Part shown: positions 40,601 to 54,066 of the stretch, piece after piece
How positions within the stretch are numbered: the stretch's first letter is position 1
Layout: every line of letters begins with the position of its first letter
Assembly: GCA_012295275.1 (NCBI GenBank)
Contig: CM022665.1
Location: 12,703,976-12,767,975, forward strand
DNA: 64,000 bases
Source of the DNA: Chrysomallon squamiferum
Taxonomy: Eukaryota; Mollusca; Gastropoda; Neomphalida; Peltospiridae
Direction: 5' to 3'
Translations under genes and position numbers: made by a program
Notes under the pieces: generated by a model
Told to the model about the DNA's origin: nothing
Database searches by the model: none
The model's input: the letters and a program-made list of their open reading frames with translations, nothing else

Positions 40601-42580
40601 ATTTAATTTAATTTACAGTTGTAACAACTACAGTGTAAGGAAAGAACTAAGAGACATGACTCGCGAGGAAGTCGTACGTTTTCAGAATGCTGTTCATCGT
40701 CTTCGTCAGACAGGTAACTACAGTGAGTGGGAGGTGTTACGTGACCTCTATATGACACACAACATGCACGTGCATGGCGGAGTCTTCTACCTTCCCTGGC
40801 ATCGAGAGTTTCTGCGCCGCCTTGAGCTGAAACTGCAAGAAATCGATTGCAGCATTGTCTTGCCATATTTCGATTTCACTACAGATGTGGGGAACTTCTC
40901 CACTGCCATTATTTGGCAGCCAAATTATTTTGGTGGTGACGGAGCAGGTAGTTGTGTGCCTGATTTCCCATTCGGAGGAACATCATCGTGGAATCCATGT
41001 GTTATACGACAGTTTAACACAAGTATTCAGTTGCCAACTCAAATTGAACTAGCCTTAGCTTTAGCAAGTGAAGACTATATGGAGATGAGCTTATGCCTGG
41101 AAACATTTGCTGCATATCTCCATGTATACATTGGTGGTGACATGGCTACTGCTGGGAGCCCATATGATCCAGTCTTCTTTGCTATTCATTCTTACATAGA
41201 CATGTTGTACTGGCTTTGGCAGGAAAAGGGACAAAACAAATACAAATTTCCTGCAGCTTATGGAAACATTCCCATGGTTCCTTTTAACATCCCTCCTCAT
41301 GAGGTGCTCGATCTCGAAACATCTTGTGTCACATACCGGTTACCATCCAGAGGTCATCCATGCAATGTGACTATCACTCAACCAAAACGAGTTAAGCCAG
41401 CCATCAAGAGAGGGGACATTGATCCTGTAATGTCTTATGCTGAAGAAGATTTTGATCATTTTGGATACAATGAAGATGGTTTTGATAGAAATGGCTTTGA
41501 CCGATTTGGTTTCAACAGAAGAGGTGAGAAAATTTTGATCAATATGAGGCCTTTCATAAATCTGTTCAGTTTCACATTTTTTCTCTCTAAAGACTCTTTT
41601 AAGACCACAATCCTTTTATCATTTTCACTTTTATTTTTTAATTTTATTATTTTTATCATCATCATCATTATATATATTTTTTTTTTTTTAAATATTTTCA
41701 TGTTTTTCACTGGAATGAACATTGCCTTGATTGCTACAACACATGGATTTAACAAATATTTTTATGTATTTGTGCTATATACTAAGCCTTAACAATTTTG
41801 CATAGAGTGTAAAAAAAACAACAACTGATAATTAAATCTTTTTTTTACAATAAAGATTATATGTGTATGTATACATGAATAAATGTCATAATATATTATC
41901 TTTAGGGTACAATCGTGATGGTTTTGATGAATCTGGTTATGATCGCTATGGTTATGACAGATATGGATTTGACAGAGCAGGTTACAACAGGCAAGGATTT
42001 GATGTTGAAGGGTTTGACAGAAATGGTAATCCTGATACTTCAGGACAGTATCATGAGAATGGCTTTGACAATATGTGTCTGGACAGAAGAGGTAATGAGT
42101 TAGTTCTATACATTACTTTACATTTCAGTCTTACAAATACTGATAATTATAGTAACAGTGTAGAGTTTGTTTCTGTATTTGTGTTTGAACAGAGGAGGTA
42201 ATCAGGTTGTTTTACTTTACATTTTAGTGTTACAAAGATTAATAGTCTGTTTCTGTATTTTAACAGATTAATTATACTGACAACTGATATTTGGTCTTAA
42301 TTATTATTATGTTCTGTATAGTACTGTTCCATATGTTTGTTATTACTGGTTCAGTAACATGCAGAGTTTGATTTCTTTATTTTAATTTATGAATTTTCAT
42401 TTTATTTTTAAAAAGTGATTTTATTTTTATATTTTTTGTTTTTAACACTGGAAAATAAAATGTACTTTTTCTATTAGCATAATTAGATGACTTTACATTT
42501 TGTTTAACTTCTTTTTTCTCAACAAGTTCATTTAACAACAATAATAATAATAATAATAACATCACCTAGCAGTATATATA

Positions 42581-42642
<62 letters not shown>

Positions 42643-43756
42643 TTCTAACAATATTTCCAAATTTATTTCATTTATATTTCATACTGAACCTGTTTTCTTT
42701 TCACATCTGCAGGGCTGGATCCTAATGGATTTGACCGATATGGATTCACAATCAGAGGATATGATGCTAACTACTGCAACTACTTTTTCAAAGGTCCATT
42801 CTCTACCTTGCATTCTATCAAAATACTTGACATCTTGAGACTTCAGGGGAAAGGCTTCTTGATGACTCTGCCTCGGATCTGTGCCCCTCTTTCCCCACTC
42901 CCAGACAGCTGGCTAGAACAGCACTGGATAACCACTATTAAAGATGTCACAGGTAATAAATTACTTGGAAAGATGTCTGAAGCTGTATATGAAATTTAAA
43001 GTCTAAATACTCCAGAATAATGTGAAACATTTAGAGAGTTTATTACTCAAGAATTACTGGAAATGTTTAAGGTCTTAATACTCAAAAATGTACAGTTTAA
43101 ATATTCAGAAATTAAAGGGAAAATTGGCAATTTAAATATTCAGAAATTAAAGGGAAAATTTAAAGAGTCTAAATACTTTAGAATTATATAGCAAAAATTT
43201 AGAAAATCTAAATACATGTATTCAGAAATTAAAGAAAAACTAGAGGGTTTGAATACTCAGGTATCATAGGAAAAACATACTCAGGAGTTATGAGATTATT
43301 CTTGAACAGTATATTATATGTTTTGAAAGAAGATATTCAATAATAATATTTTCTTCCTCCAATAGCTTAATAATTTGATAATAAATAATCAAACTTCAAA
43401 AATATTTTTTTTTTCATGTTTAATATATTATATATTGTTTAAATAGAAAAGAAAAAAAAACAAAAAGAAAAACACAATAAAAAACAAAACAAAACATTCA
43501 TAGATATGATAAATAACAATGAAATGTAATAAACTAAAATTATTATTGTCATTTAGATTACAGATGATAATATTAATGGCAAATAAATATCAGTTTAAAA
43601 CAGATCAGTTTTGGTTCCTGTATATATATTTGTTCTGTTCGTCATGAAGTTACCAATCTTTGGTAATAATAAAATATAACTGTAAATTAAAAACTCATGA
43701 GAATACATGAAGGCTCTTATTTTATTTCTTAATCATGACTGATACTATATAAATTA

Positions 43757-43788
<32 letters not shown>

Positions 43789-46700
43789 AAGAAAAAAAAA
43801 ACCTTTCCTAACAGACTGAGGACATAGCAACTTTACATTGATTTACTACCAAAGATGTTCTTTTATTATTATAGGAATGATTCCAGTGAATACAACACAT
43901 GGAAGTATATCCATTCCATCAACTCGGTTCTGCTTCGATACTAATCCTTTCCTGAATACTTGTCCTTGTCCTGTAGCCATAGCAACCTGCCAGGAGAATC
44001 TCTGTGTTCAAGAATCCTGCCCAGCCTATCCTGATGCCATTTGTAGGATGTCTTTCTGTACTGAGTGTCAAGCAACTTGGTATCTCAACAATATGCCAGT
44101 TGACTGTCATCAGAAGAGAGGTGATTTGAGAATTTTGTGTTTGAGAAAGTTTCACAAATATATTTTTTAATATTAATAATGTTTTAAAATTATTAGAATA
44201 AATTGTGATCTGTGTGTGTTTTGAACTCTCACTACCAGGTTATTTGCATATTTAACATAATAGTTAATTAATGTAATAGTGGATTAGTTTACAGTAATTG
44301 TTTAATGTAATAGATAAATTGTTTAAGGCACTAGTTTAATGAAAGTTAAATAGATTAATGTAATATTTAAAAAGTTTAAGGTACTAGTTTAAAGTAATAG
44401 TTAAAGTAATAGTTAAAGTAATAATTTAATGTAATAGTTTAAAGAAATAGTTAAATAATTTAAGCCAGTAGTTTAATGTAATGGTCATAGTCTGTTGAAA
44501 GAGTAAAATATTTATAGTAGTTTTTTTTATTTCCCAGATACAAACCATTTTTAGTATTTTATCACTATTTTTTCTATTTTTTCTGACAAGTCAACTTTAA
44601 AGTAATCAGTTTGATTAGACTAATTTGAAATTTGTGAAAATGTTCTTACAGTCTTCTGGATCCAGGTGAAATGATAACAATTATTTTCAATTCCATTTTG
44701 TGTTAAATTAACTTATAGACACATAACAGTGAAAACTAACATTGGTTTGGAACATGGATTAAAATATTATATGAAATAACAAATGCCCAAAACATAAAAA
44801 TAAAACCATTAAAAAAGTGATAATCATCAAGCACTGAGAAAAATATTAGCTTCATTTTACTACAATTAAACTGAAGTTACTATTTTAAGTATGCCACATG
44901 ATATAATGATATATTTCAGATGCTAAATTAATATTTGTTTTTATCTTAATGTTAATTATCTTATTTTTAAGATTTCTGCAGCCCTAACCCTTGTCATCAT
45001 GGTGGAACATGTGTGGAATCAATCTGGCCTAATGAGCCTGACAAAGTGACTTGTGTCTGTCCTCCAGGCTATGATGGTCACCTTTGCCAGTATGAGGCTT
45101 ATGATGTCTGCAGTCTTCCCCTTATAACAGGTATATGTCTGAATATTTCACACACAACAATCTTTACTACATTTGTTTTTGAGTATGGGTATAAAAAAAA
45201 TCCTAAAACTATATCAATCAAATACTTGGAACTGGCAGTATTTCCATGCTTCTACATTTCAGTTTATATTCTGAATGTCTCAGTGATAAATCTTTAAGAT
45301 ATTTTGTTTTGAGTGTGGATATAAAAAAAAATTCCTGAATCTGTATCAGTATAATTTCCACAAAAATATGTCATTATATTAAAAATATTCAGATGGTCTT
45401 ATATATTTTGGATTAGACTCAAACTTGTTAGGAACTCTATTCTTCTTCATTTCAATATACACATCTATATTTTTCAAAGATTTGTTTTATATTTAACATT
45501 GTCAGTTATATAAATCTGTAAACTCTAATTGGAAAATCTGGATAGTGTTACTTTCTAGTCTTCAACTATATCTAAAAAACATTAAGGTAATGAGAAAATC
45601 AATAATAATTTATTGCACACATGTGCACAATAGCCCAAAGATACTGTGACATTTCTTATAAACACTGAATCATGTCTAATTTCTTTTATATCAGTTCACC
45701 TCTTAACTATCTCTAACATAGTAAATTTCATAGTTACCAAATTGTATTTTGTACACATTTAGAGACTAAAATGTAATTTCAGGAAACTGTGATGGACAGG
45801 AGAAAAGATGGTATTTCAATTACAAGTCACAGAAATGTGAGGAGTTCATATACACTGGTTGCTATGGAAATTCTAACAACTTCAAGTCTGTGAACTCATG
45901 TCAAGCCAAATGTCTGATTGGTGCCTGCTGTTACAGAGAACCTCTGTTTCCTAGACGTGTCATTGGATATGATGCCCAGGGATATGACAGGTATGTTTGT
46001 CTGGCTGGGAAAATAGGATCGTATAAAAATTTTGTCAGTATCAGAAATACAGAAATTGGTATTTTTGGTAAAAAAATATAACATGAACTGTTTAATAAGT
46101 TAAAGTGGACTGAATATGAACACAAACACAATGTAATGTGCCACATACACAATCTTTCTACCATTCTTCCTTCCATCCATCTTTCATCATTTCTTTCTTT
46201 TCATCTACCCTTCTTTGTGAATGCATTTTATAAAATTATTTTCAGATATGGTTTCAATATTGAAGGGTATGATAGATTTGGAAACCGTCGAACAGTCAAT
46301 AATGGCATCTTCACAGCTCGAGAAAAATATGATGACCAGGGATTTGATTGGCAAGGTAAATTTGTATTATTTTTCAAGTTTCACAAGTGTCTTTAGATAT
46401 AATACTTATATATACTGTTGGGTCATTTCATGTCCTTCCTTCTCTTGATAAACATCCTGTAAACTTATTGACGTGCATTGAAAAAATTATTAAAATGTTG
46501 TTGTTGTTTATTATCATTTGTTTTATTATTATTATTATTATTGCTATTATAATTATTATTATTATTTTATGTTTTTATTACTATTTAGTATTTTTTATGT
46601 TACAGGTTACAATCTACAGGGATATGATGATGAAGGCTATGACCGACTGGGATATGATAAAGATGGTTACGACAGAGAAGGGTTCAATTTAACTGGCTAC

Positions 46701-49700
46701 AGTCGTATAGGAGAATATGATGGAATCATTGATTATGATGAAAAAGGCTATGATCCAGAAGGTTATAACAGGTGGGTGTCAAAAATGTTAAATGGACATA
46801 ATGTATCCTGGTAAATGTAATAAATGTAGGTGATTGTTTAAAACTGGTATGGGATATTGAACATTGGTTAATGAGATCATTTAACTGAAACAAATATTTT
46901 ACACTTATCATATGAAAAAAAGTAGAATAAAAATAAATTTTATAACATGAATTAAGCAATGTGAAATTAATTTTAAAATAATAATAACAATAATAGTAGT
47001 AATTTTTCTAACTTTTTATCATATTAAAATTTTTTAACAGTTGTTGGTTTTGAAAAATTATTAAAATTAAATACAGATGGTTTAGAATCAACTACTTAAT
47101 ATTGTGTAACATTCCAGTAGTTTTAATTTTATATCATTACTATAAATTATGATAGTTAAGTAAATATTTTTTATTTTCACAGACTTTGTAATATTCCAGT
47201 AATAAAAATCATTAATATAAACTACTTAGAAAAACAATGTCTTTATTTCAGAGCTGGATACAACTGCTATGGTTACAACAGAGAAGGTCTCGATATATTT
47301 GGTGTTTCTGCTGGATACGTCTACCATTGTCGATCCATGATCTTCAACAAATGTCAAAGTCTGGAAGTTCCAGGACAGGTAGAAGTGGTACAGTTCAGTC
47401 GGGGAAAGCGATGCAGTGAAATTAACTGTGGTGAAACTTGTGGCTGTATGTACAACAACAGAACCTATGAGATCGGAGAACAGTTTCAGTCTGGATGTCA
47501 GATCTGTACTTGTTCTCAGAATGGAGCTGTCTACTGCATCTGCAGCAATCCTGTGAAAAGAAAAGAAGTTCGTGAGATGACCAACATGGAATTGTGGAAC
47601 TATCAGGTGGCCATTCGCAAACTTCAGACAGGTTATCCATCAAAATGGTGGTATTTTGCTGAGACATATGCAAATTACAAGCCTCAGGCTGTTGGTACTG
47701 ATGCCTTCCTGCCATGGCATCGGTATTTCTTATGGTATGTTGAGCAGGCATTACAGGAATATGATTGCTCTGTTTCAATACCATATTATGACTGGACAAT
47801 CGATGTTGGTAAACCTGAGAAGTCTGTCATCTGGTCTGTCAATATGTTTGGAGGGAATGGTGAGAATTTGACAGAGTGTGTACAACATCATCCATTCAAA
47901 AAATACTTCCCTCCATATTTGACACCTTGCTTGAGAAGACACTTTGATCTTAAGGTCCATCTTCCAGATCTTGTCAATGTTGAGCTTGCTCTCAGAGAGA
48001 CAGAGTACAAGAGATTCAGAATTAAAATGGAAATATTCACAAAGCTTTTCCAGGCTTGGGTTGGTGGTCACATGAGCTCTGACCTCAGCCCATATGATCC
48101 CCTGTTTTACTCCTATATGGCTTATATTGATAAGCTTTGGGATGACTGGCAAGTTACCCACAAGGATGGTCTTCTTAGATATCCACAGAAGAAGAGATAT
48201 CTTCCAATGGCACCCTTCAAAATAACTCCAGACAATGTTATGGATCTTCGAATTCAGATGTGTGTTGAATATGTACCTCTTACTAAAGGTGCTATTTGCA
48301 ATGTGACCGAAATTCGTAACTTTGGTTATGATGAGTTTGGATTTGACAGGCATGGCTACAACAGACAAGGCTATGACAAAGATGGTTTCACTGTTTTAGG
48401 ATTTGATCTGGAAGGTAATCCTGATACCAGAGGAATATACAATGTCCTAGGATATGACAGACATGGATATGGAAGAGATGGATATGACATGAGTGGATTT
48501 GACAAATTTGGCTTCTATGTTGATGGATACAATCTAGATGGTTTTGATCCTTATGGCTATGACAGGATTGGATATGATAGATATGGGTTTAACAAACTTG
48601 AAGTTACTCCTTTTGGTTTCTTCAAGAATGGAAGCTACCTAGGACGACAAGAGGTGAATATCTCTCTGTTTGATAAATTTGGATACAACAAATATGGATT
48701 TAACAAATTTGGCTTTGACCGTCAGGGCTTTGATGTGTTTGGATTCAATTCAATGGGATATGACAGAAATATGTGCAACTACTACTATCCAGGACCCATG
48801 ACTATCTTGGTGACTCGTTATATCAGAGACAAACTTAAGAAACCCGATAAAGACAAGCTATCAAAGATAAAAAGGATTTGCCCTCCAGTGACAAAGCTTG
48901 AAGACTGGCAGGTTATAACAAACTGGTTACACAGAGATGACCAAGTGGAGCTGATTGAGACAATAGAGAGAACGAGGAAGAAAGATCATGGTGTAGATAC
49001 AGAGTACAGGCCTCGCATATCTAGTGTTACTGATGAGTTGATATGGGTACCTGTAGCACCCGATGAAAGGTAAAAGTTATATATGATATTAAGTAAAATT
49101 TATAACTGATGAAAGTAATTTTCAAAAGTGCTGAAAGTTAATTTTTGTAACTCATTAAAGGCCAATTTCATAACTGATGATATATAAATTTGTTTTTCTT
49201 TAGTGATAATTTTAAAGTAAAATAGTATTAATTCTTGGATCAGAATAAAATAAAGAATCACTGTGTTAAAAATTATGTTTTAATAAGTTATTATTAGAGT
49301 ATATGCTCACACATTAAGCAAATGTGTCAAGTAATCATAACATGGCTGACGTTATTCCTTTTGTTTCAGTGTAACATTTGTGTTCTTTCATTTATTCTGC
49401 TTAATTCTAATTTATTTTATTATTATTATTTTGATGTTTTTGTTATTATTAATTACTATTCATATTATAATTTTTTATTATTACAATTATTACTATTATT
49501 AATTGTGTTATTATTACTATTATGTTATTATTACAGTTATTATTATTATTGTTATTGTTGTTATTATTATTATATTAATCTGATCTATTTCATTTCACTA
49601 AGCATTCACACTTTACCAATTAACATCATTGCTAGTGTTATTCAGATTCTGAAAATGTTTATTGAAGAATTACCTAACAATAAACAATGTGTATTAATTT

Positions 49701-52700
49701 CAGTTTGTGTATTGTGACTCATGCCTACGATGTGTGTCCTATTGACATGCCTGAAGTTTTGTGTACAGAAAATCTGTGCAAAGGAAGAAGTTGCCCAGGT
49801 AATTTTAAAAAGTTTTTATTTCATGTGTTTTTTATTTATAGTTAATATATAATTTATACTATTACTTTTTGCTTTCCAAAGGTGTAGTCATTATATTTTG
49901 TTTTAATTATAAACAATGGAAATAATACAGTTTACCTTTTTTTTTTTTTTTTTTTTTAATCTTTTTTTGAATCACACATAAAGTTTTCTGAAAGTGTATT
50001 TAGTAGATTTGGGTTAAAATATTAACTATTTAAAAACTTGGATATCATAAAATTTTAAATCTAATCTGTGCATACATTTTATATGCAATTATCTTAAGAT
50101 TAAAATTACATAGAGTGTTTTTAAAGGTTTACTTTTGTTTAGATAGAAAAATGTTGCAATAGTACTATGTCATTAACATCCTTTCTTTGTCCTTTTTGAA
50201 ATTTTATTATTACAAATTAAAAAAGGAAAAATGAAGTACCTATACTTTCATTAAAAAACATTTGAAGCAATAATAGTTTTTGTGGGAAATCTTTTCTTTT
50301 AAATGAGATTTATTTTTTTGTTTTTTTTCTGTTTTTTGTTGTAAATGTTTAACTTACTTTTAATTTAAAGAAATATATATTTTGTTCTCAGTGGTCCAAA
50401 ATATTAAAGATTTGTATTGAAAATATAGAACATCGCTGATGAAAAACCAAAATCTTTGATTACAACCAAGGCCAAATATTTAGAAATTAAAATGACTTGT
50501 TTCTGTTTTTACAGATCATCCCAATGCTGTTTGTAGAACTAGTAGTTGTGGAAGCTGCCATTTTGAGTGGTATGAGGGAACTCTGGGAACTCTTCTTAAC
50601 TGTTCAGGTAAAGCCAGTAAAATTATTGTAGTATAAAAAGCAAAAGATATTTCAAGTAAAGTCCAAATGTAATACATATTTTTGTAATACTAATATTTAT
50701 ATTTACATATTCATTATTTTACTGCAGGTTGCTATGACAATCGTGTTCAATTCAGGAATGAAGGAGAGACATGGAAGAATGAAAAATGTGAAACTTGCAT
50801 TTGCCAGGTTAAACATTGTTTTTATAACATTCCTTGAATAGTATCCATAGTGATTAATATATATATTCTTTCTTTTTAAATATTGAGCTTTATGTTAACA
50901 TGCCAAGTCCTCAAATAATGTAAACAGATATTTATTAATTGTGTGGCATACAAAGTTGATGTTGTTGGTAAATTTATGAAAACAAATGTCCAAAAATCAT
51001 TTCAAATTTTTGTCAGTATGTTTATAGAATTAATATAAAGTTTGTGATCGTTTTCCAATTTTTTTAAAAAACTATAATAATAATACAATATCAGTGTTTT
51101 CAGAAAAGTCTTTTTTATTTTTTATATAAAACATCAAGATATTATAGGGAATGTAAAATTTTGCATTAAAATAATTTCATTTTTGTATATATATATATAC
51201 ATATATATATTTATTTTTTTAATTATTTTCAGAATGGACTGGTAGAATGCAAATTAATAAAATGTAAACCAGTCTACTGCCTGCATCCAATTAGACCACC
51301 TCGAGAATGTTGTGTTAACTGTGATCGTAAGTTACTGTTACTTGTAATTATTAATTTCAAATAAACTAAGACTATCAAATCACAGTATTTATTATAACAG
51401 TATTTTTTGCTTGCTACAGATGAAAAACACATGTCTGCAATGTGACATTTGAATTATCCAGAGCATATCTTCATTATTACATGCATGCCTTAACTACATG
51501 GATTAGGCATGTTAATGTATTTATTTTTATAAAATTTCATGCTTAAAATACATTAAATTATTTACAGTACTGAAATCATTTTTGACCTAAATGGAAATAT
51601 ATGAAGTTATCTTTGCTAACTAACTTATTAATTAATTAACTTATAGAAGGAAGTGTTGCTGTACTTAATTTTCTTGATGAAAGCTTTAAAACTGAGTTTC
51701 AGGAATATATTAAATCTTTTCATTTTTTATGTATGAATCAATGAATTTCACCATATCTGTTAGTATTTAAATTAATATTTTAAAATTGTTTTGGTGTTTA
51801 TTGAAAGCTTTTTTTTAAAATTAAAGCTTGCTTTTTGTGAACTGTTTTTTTTCATATGTAAAACAAAATTATTTTAATGTTTTTATTTGTTTTAACTTTT
51901 ATTTAATATTTTAAACAAAATTCTAATTCTTTTTTTATTGTCATATTTTTATTTAAAAATTACCTATTGTGTTTTATTAAAATACTGTTTTATTTTAATA
52001 TTTGAAAAAAAATATATATTGTTTTCTTTTCTTTTAAATTTTCTTTTGATATTTTAAAAATATACTTTCATCTTAATATTTTCTCAAAATATTATATTAT
52101 TTTATTTGCTCATTTTAAAAATTATACTTTGTACAGGTGGATGCACTTACCAAGGTAAATTGTACCCAACTGGTACTACATTTGATGATGATCGGGATCC
52201 TTGTATCCACTGTATTTGTGACCGAGGCAATGTCACATGTCGAGCTGAACCCTGTCCCAAACTTCAGTCATGCAAAAGTCCATTCACAAGTCCAGGCAGC
52301 TGTTGTCCAGTCTGTATGGACTGTGGGGATAGAGTAAATGGTTCTGAATGGAACCCAACTCCGTGTCAGAAATGTATCTGTATTGTAAGTATCTGTATAT
52401 TTGATTTCTAATTATTTAAATTAAATTTAATGTTTCTGTAATGTATCTACATGTATATATTTGTTTTTCAGAGTAAAAGTATCTTTTTAAGCTAGAAAGC
52501 TTTATAATAAAGAAATATTACTGAAACTATAAAAGGAATTTTCATGTTACTGCAGATTATTTTTTCTTGATTTAAAATAAAGAATTATCTATATCTGAAG
52601 TAATGTTCAGTGGACTGAGCAATCATTTGTTTATATTTTGTTTATCTGTATGTTTTTATAAAGTTTACTTTGATCAACTTAAAGACAATATGTAAAAAAC

Positions 52701-54020
52701 ATTTTTTGTTAACTCATGTTAAGTCATAACAATAATTTTCACAACCATTATTTTGAAATACGTAATCTTCTGTATTTATAATTGTGCTTACCAGCCCAGC
52801 AATTTATCTGAATTTAAATTTTTTAAAGTATGTTTATTTGTCTTTGATTATCTAGAATGGTGCTGTTCAGTGTGAGAGACTGACTTGTCCTCGACCACAG
52901 TGTGAACATCCATACACACCAGAAGGAAAGTGTTGTCCTGTTTGTGTGGGTAAGTAATAATTTTGTGTTCAACTACAATTAAACAGCCAGTGTAATGGGT
53001 CAACATTATTATAATTAAAATTATTTAATTGTTGTTGTTTTTTTTTGGTAGGAAATTGCAAATTGCCAAGATTACCTTATAGACTATCTTTACCAATTAC
53101 AGTTAATTCAGTTGTACACCAAGTGTAAATCACAACATGTAATTTGCCCATAGAAAGTAACAATCAAAAAGGACATCAATTAATTAATTAACAGTGTGAT
53201 CAGTCATATCTCTTGATTATTTATCTTTGCAGCCTGTTTCTATCAAGGAACAATCTATCAAGATGGAGAAGACTTCCAACCAGACACCTGTACATCTTGT
53301 CACTGCGTCCATGGCAATGTGAACTGTGTCACTGTAGACTGTCCTGTAGTAACATGCAGCAATCCTATAACACCTCTTGGAAAGTGTTGTCCTGTATGCA
53401 ATAGTGGTAAGATATTTATAAACATATATTTTTAATTAATACTAGTTATACAGAGCCTTTGTTGCAAAAGTTGTGGAGCACTGGTTGGAATGATAAACAG
53501 CTCAATGTATATCCACCAAGAAGGATTGATCTTAAGACCCCCAGTATATGTTGAACAGTTGCTCTACCATTGAATTATAGTTATTAAGGATTAACTGTAT
53601 AAGTTACTTTACTGGAACTTTATTAACTTTTGATACCGAGTAACCAATGATGTTATAATGTACTGATACGTCATCAAATGTAACAAAATATAAATTATAT
53701 TTTCAGACTGTGATTATGACATGAGGAAATACGCCCACAACACATACTTCTTCCCCAGCTACAACCCTTGTTTGAACTGTTCCTGTTTCAACTCACTGGT
53801 GAGGTGTCACTCTGTCCGCTGTCCCCCCATTAAGCTCCCTTGTACACATCCTGTCAGAAGACTTGGAGAATGTTGTCCCTCTCACTGTCCAAGTAAGTTA
53901 TCAACAACATCATCATCATCATCCCAATGTCATCATTATCAACTTCATCACAGTAACCATCATCATCATCATTCTCATTATCACCATCTTAATCATTACA
54001 CCCCCCTCATTATCACCATG

Positions 54021-54066
<46 letters not shown>

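Noticed and set aside
41524-41790. C-terminal extension of the tyrosinase 1 frame (about 88 codons, hydrophobic, looks like a membrane anchor)
   Set aside because: It is read-through past a good donor (GAG|GTGAGA) into AT-rich intron. The next exon continues the repeat in frame, though an alternative transcript ending here cannot be ruled out.
42583-42838. Cys-Val repeat frame that could look like a metallothionein-like peptide
   Set aside because: It is a (TG)n microsatellite followed by an out-of-frame part of an exon.
47775-48368. 197-codon minus-strand frame
   Set aside because: It is the shadow of the tyrosinase 2 exon on the opposite strand.
53558-53577. Possible functional tRNA gene on the minus strand
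   Set aside because: The A and B boxes are recognisable, but the stems do not pair well and a SINE tail follows, so it is a tRNA-derived SINE relic.
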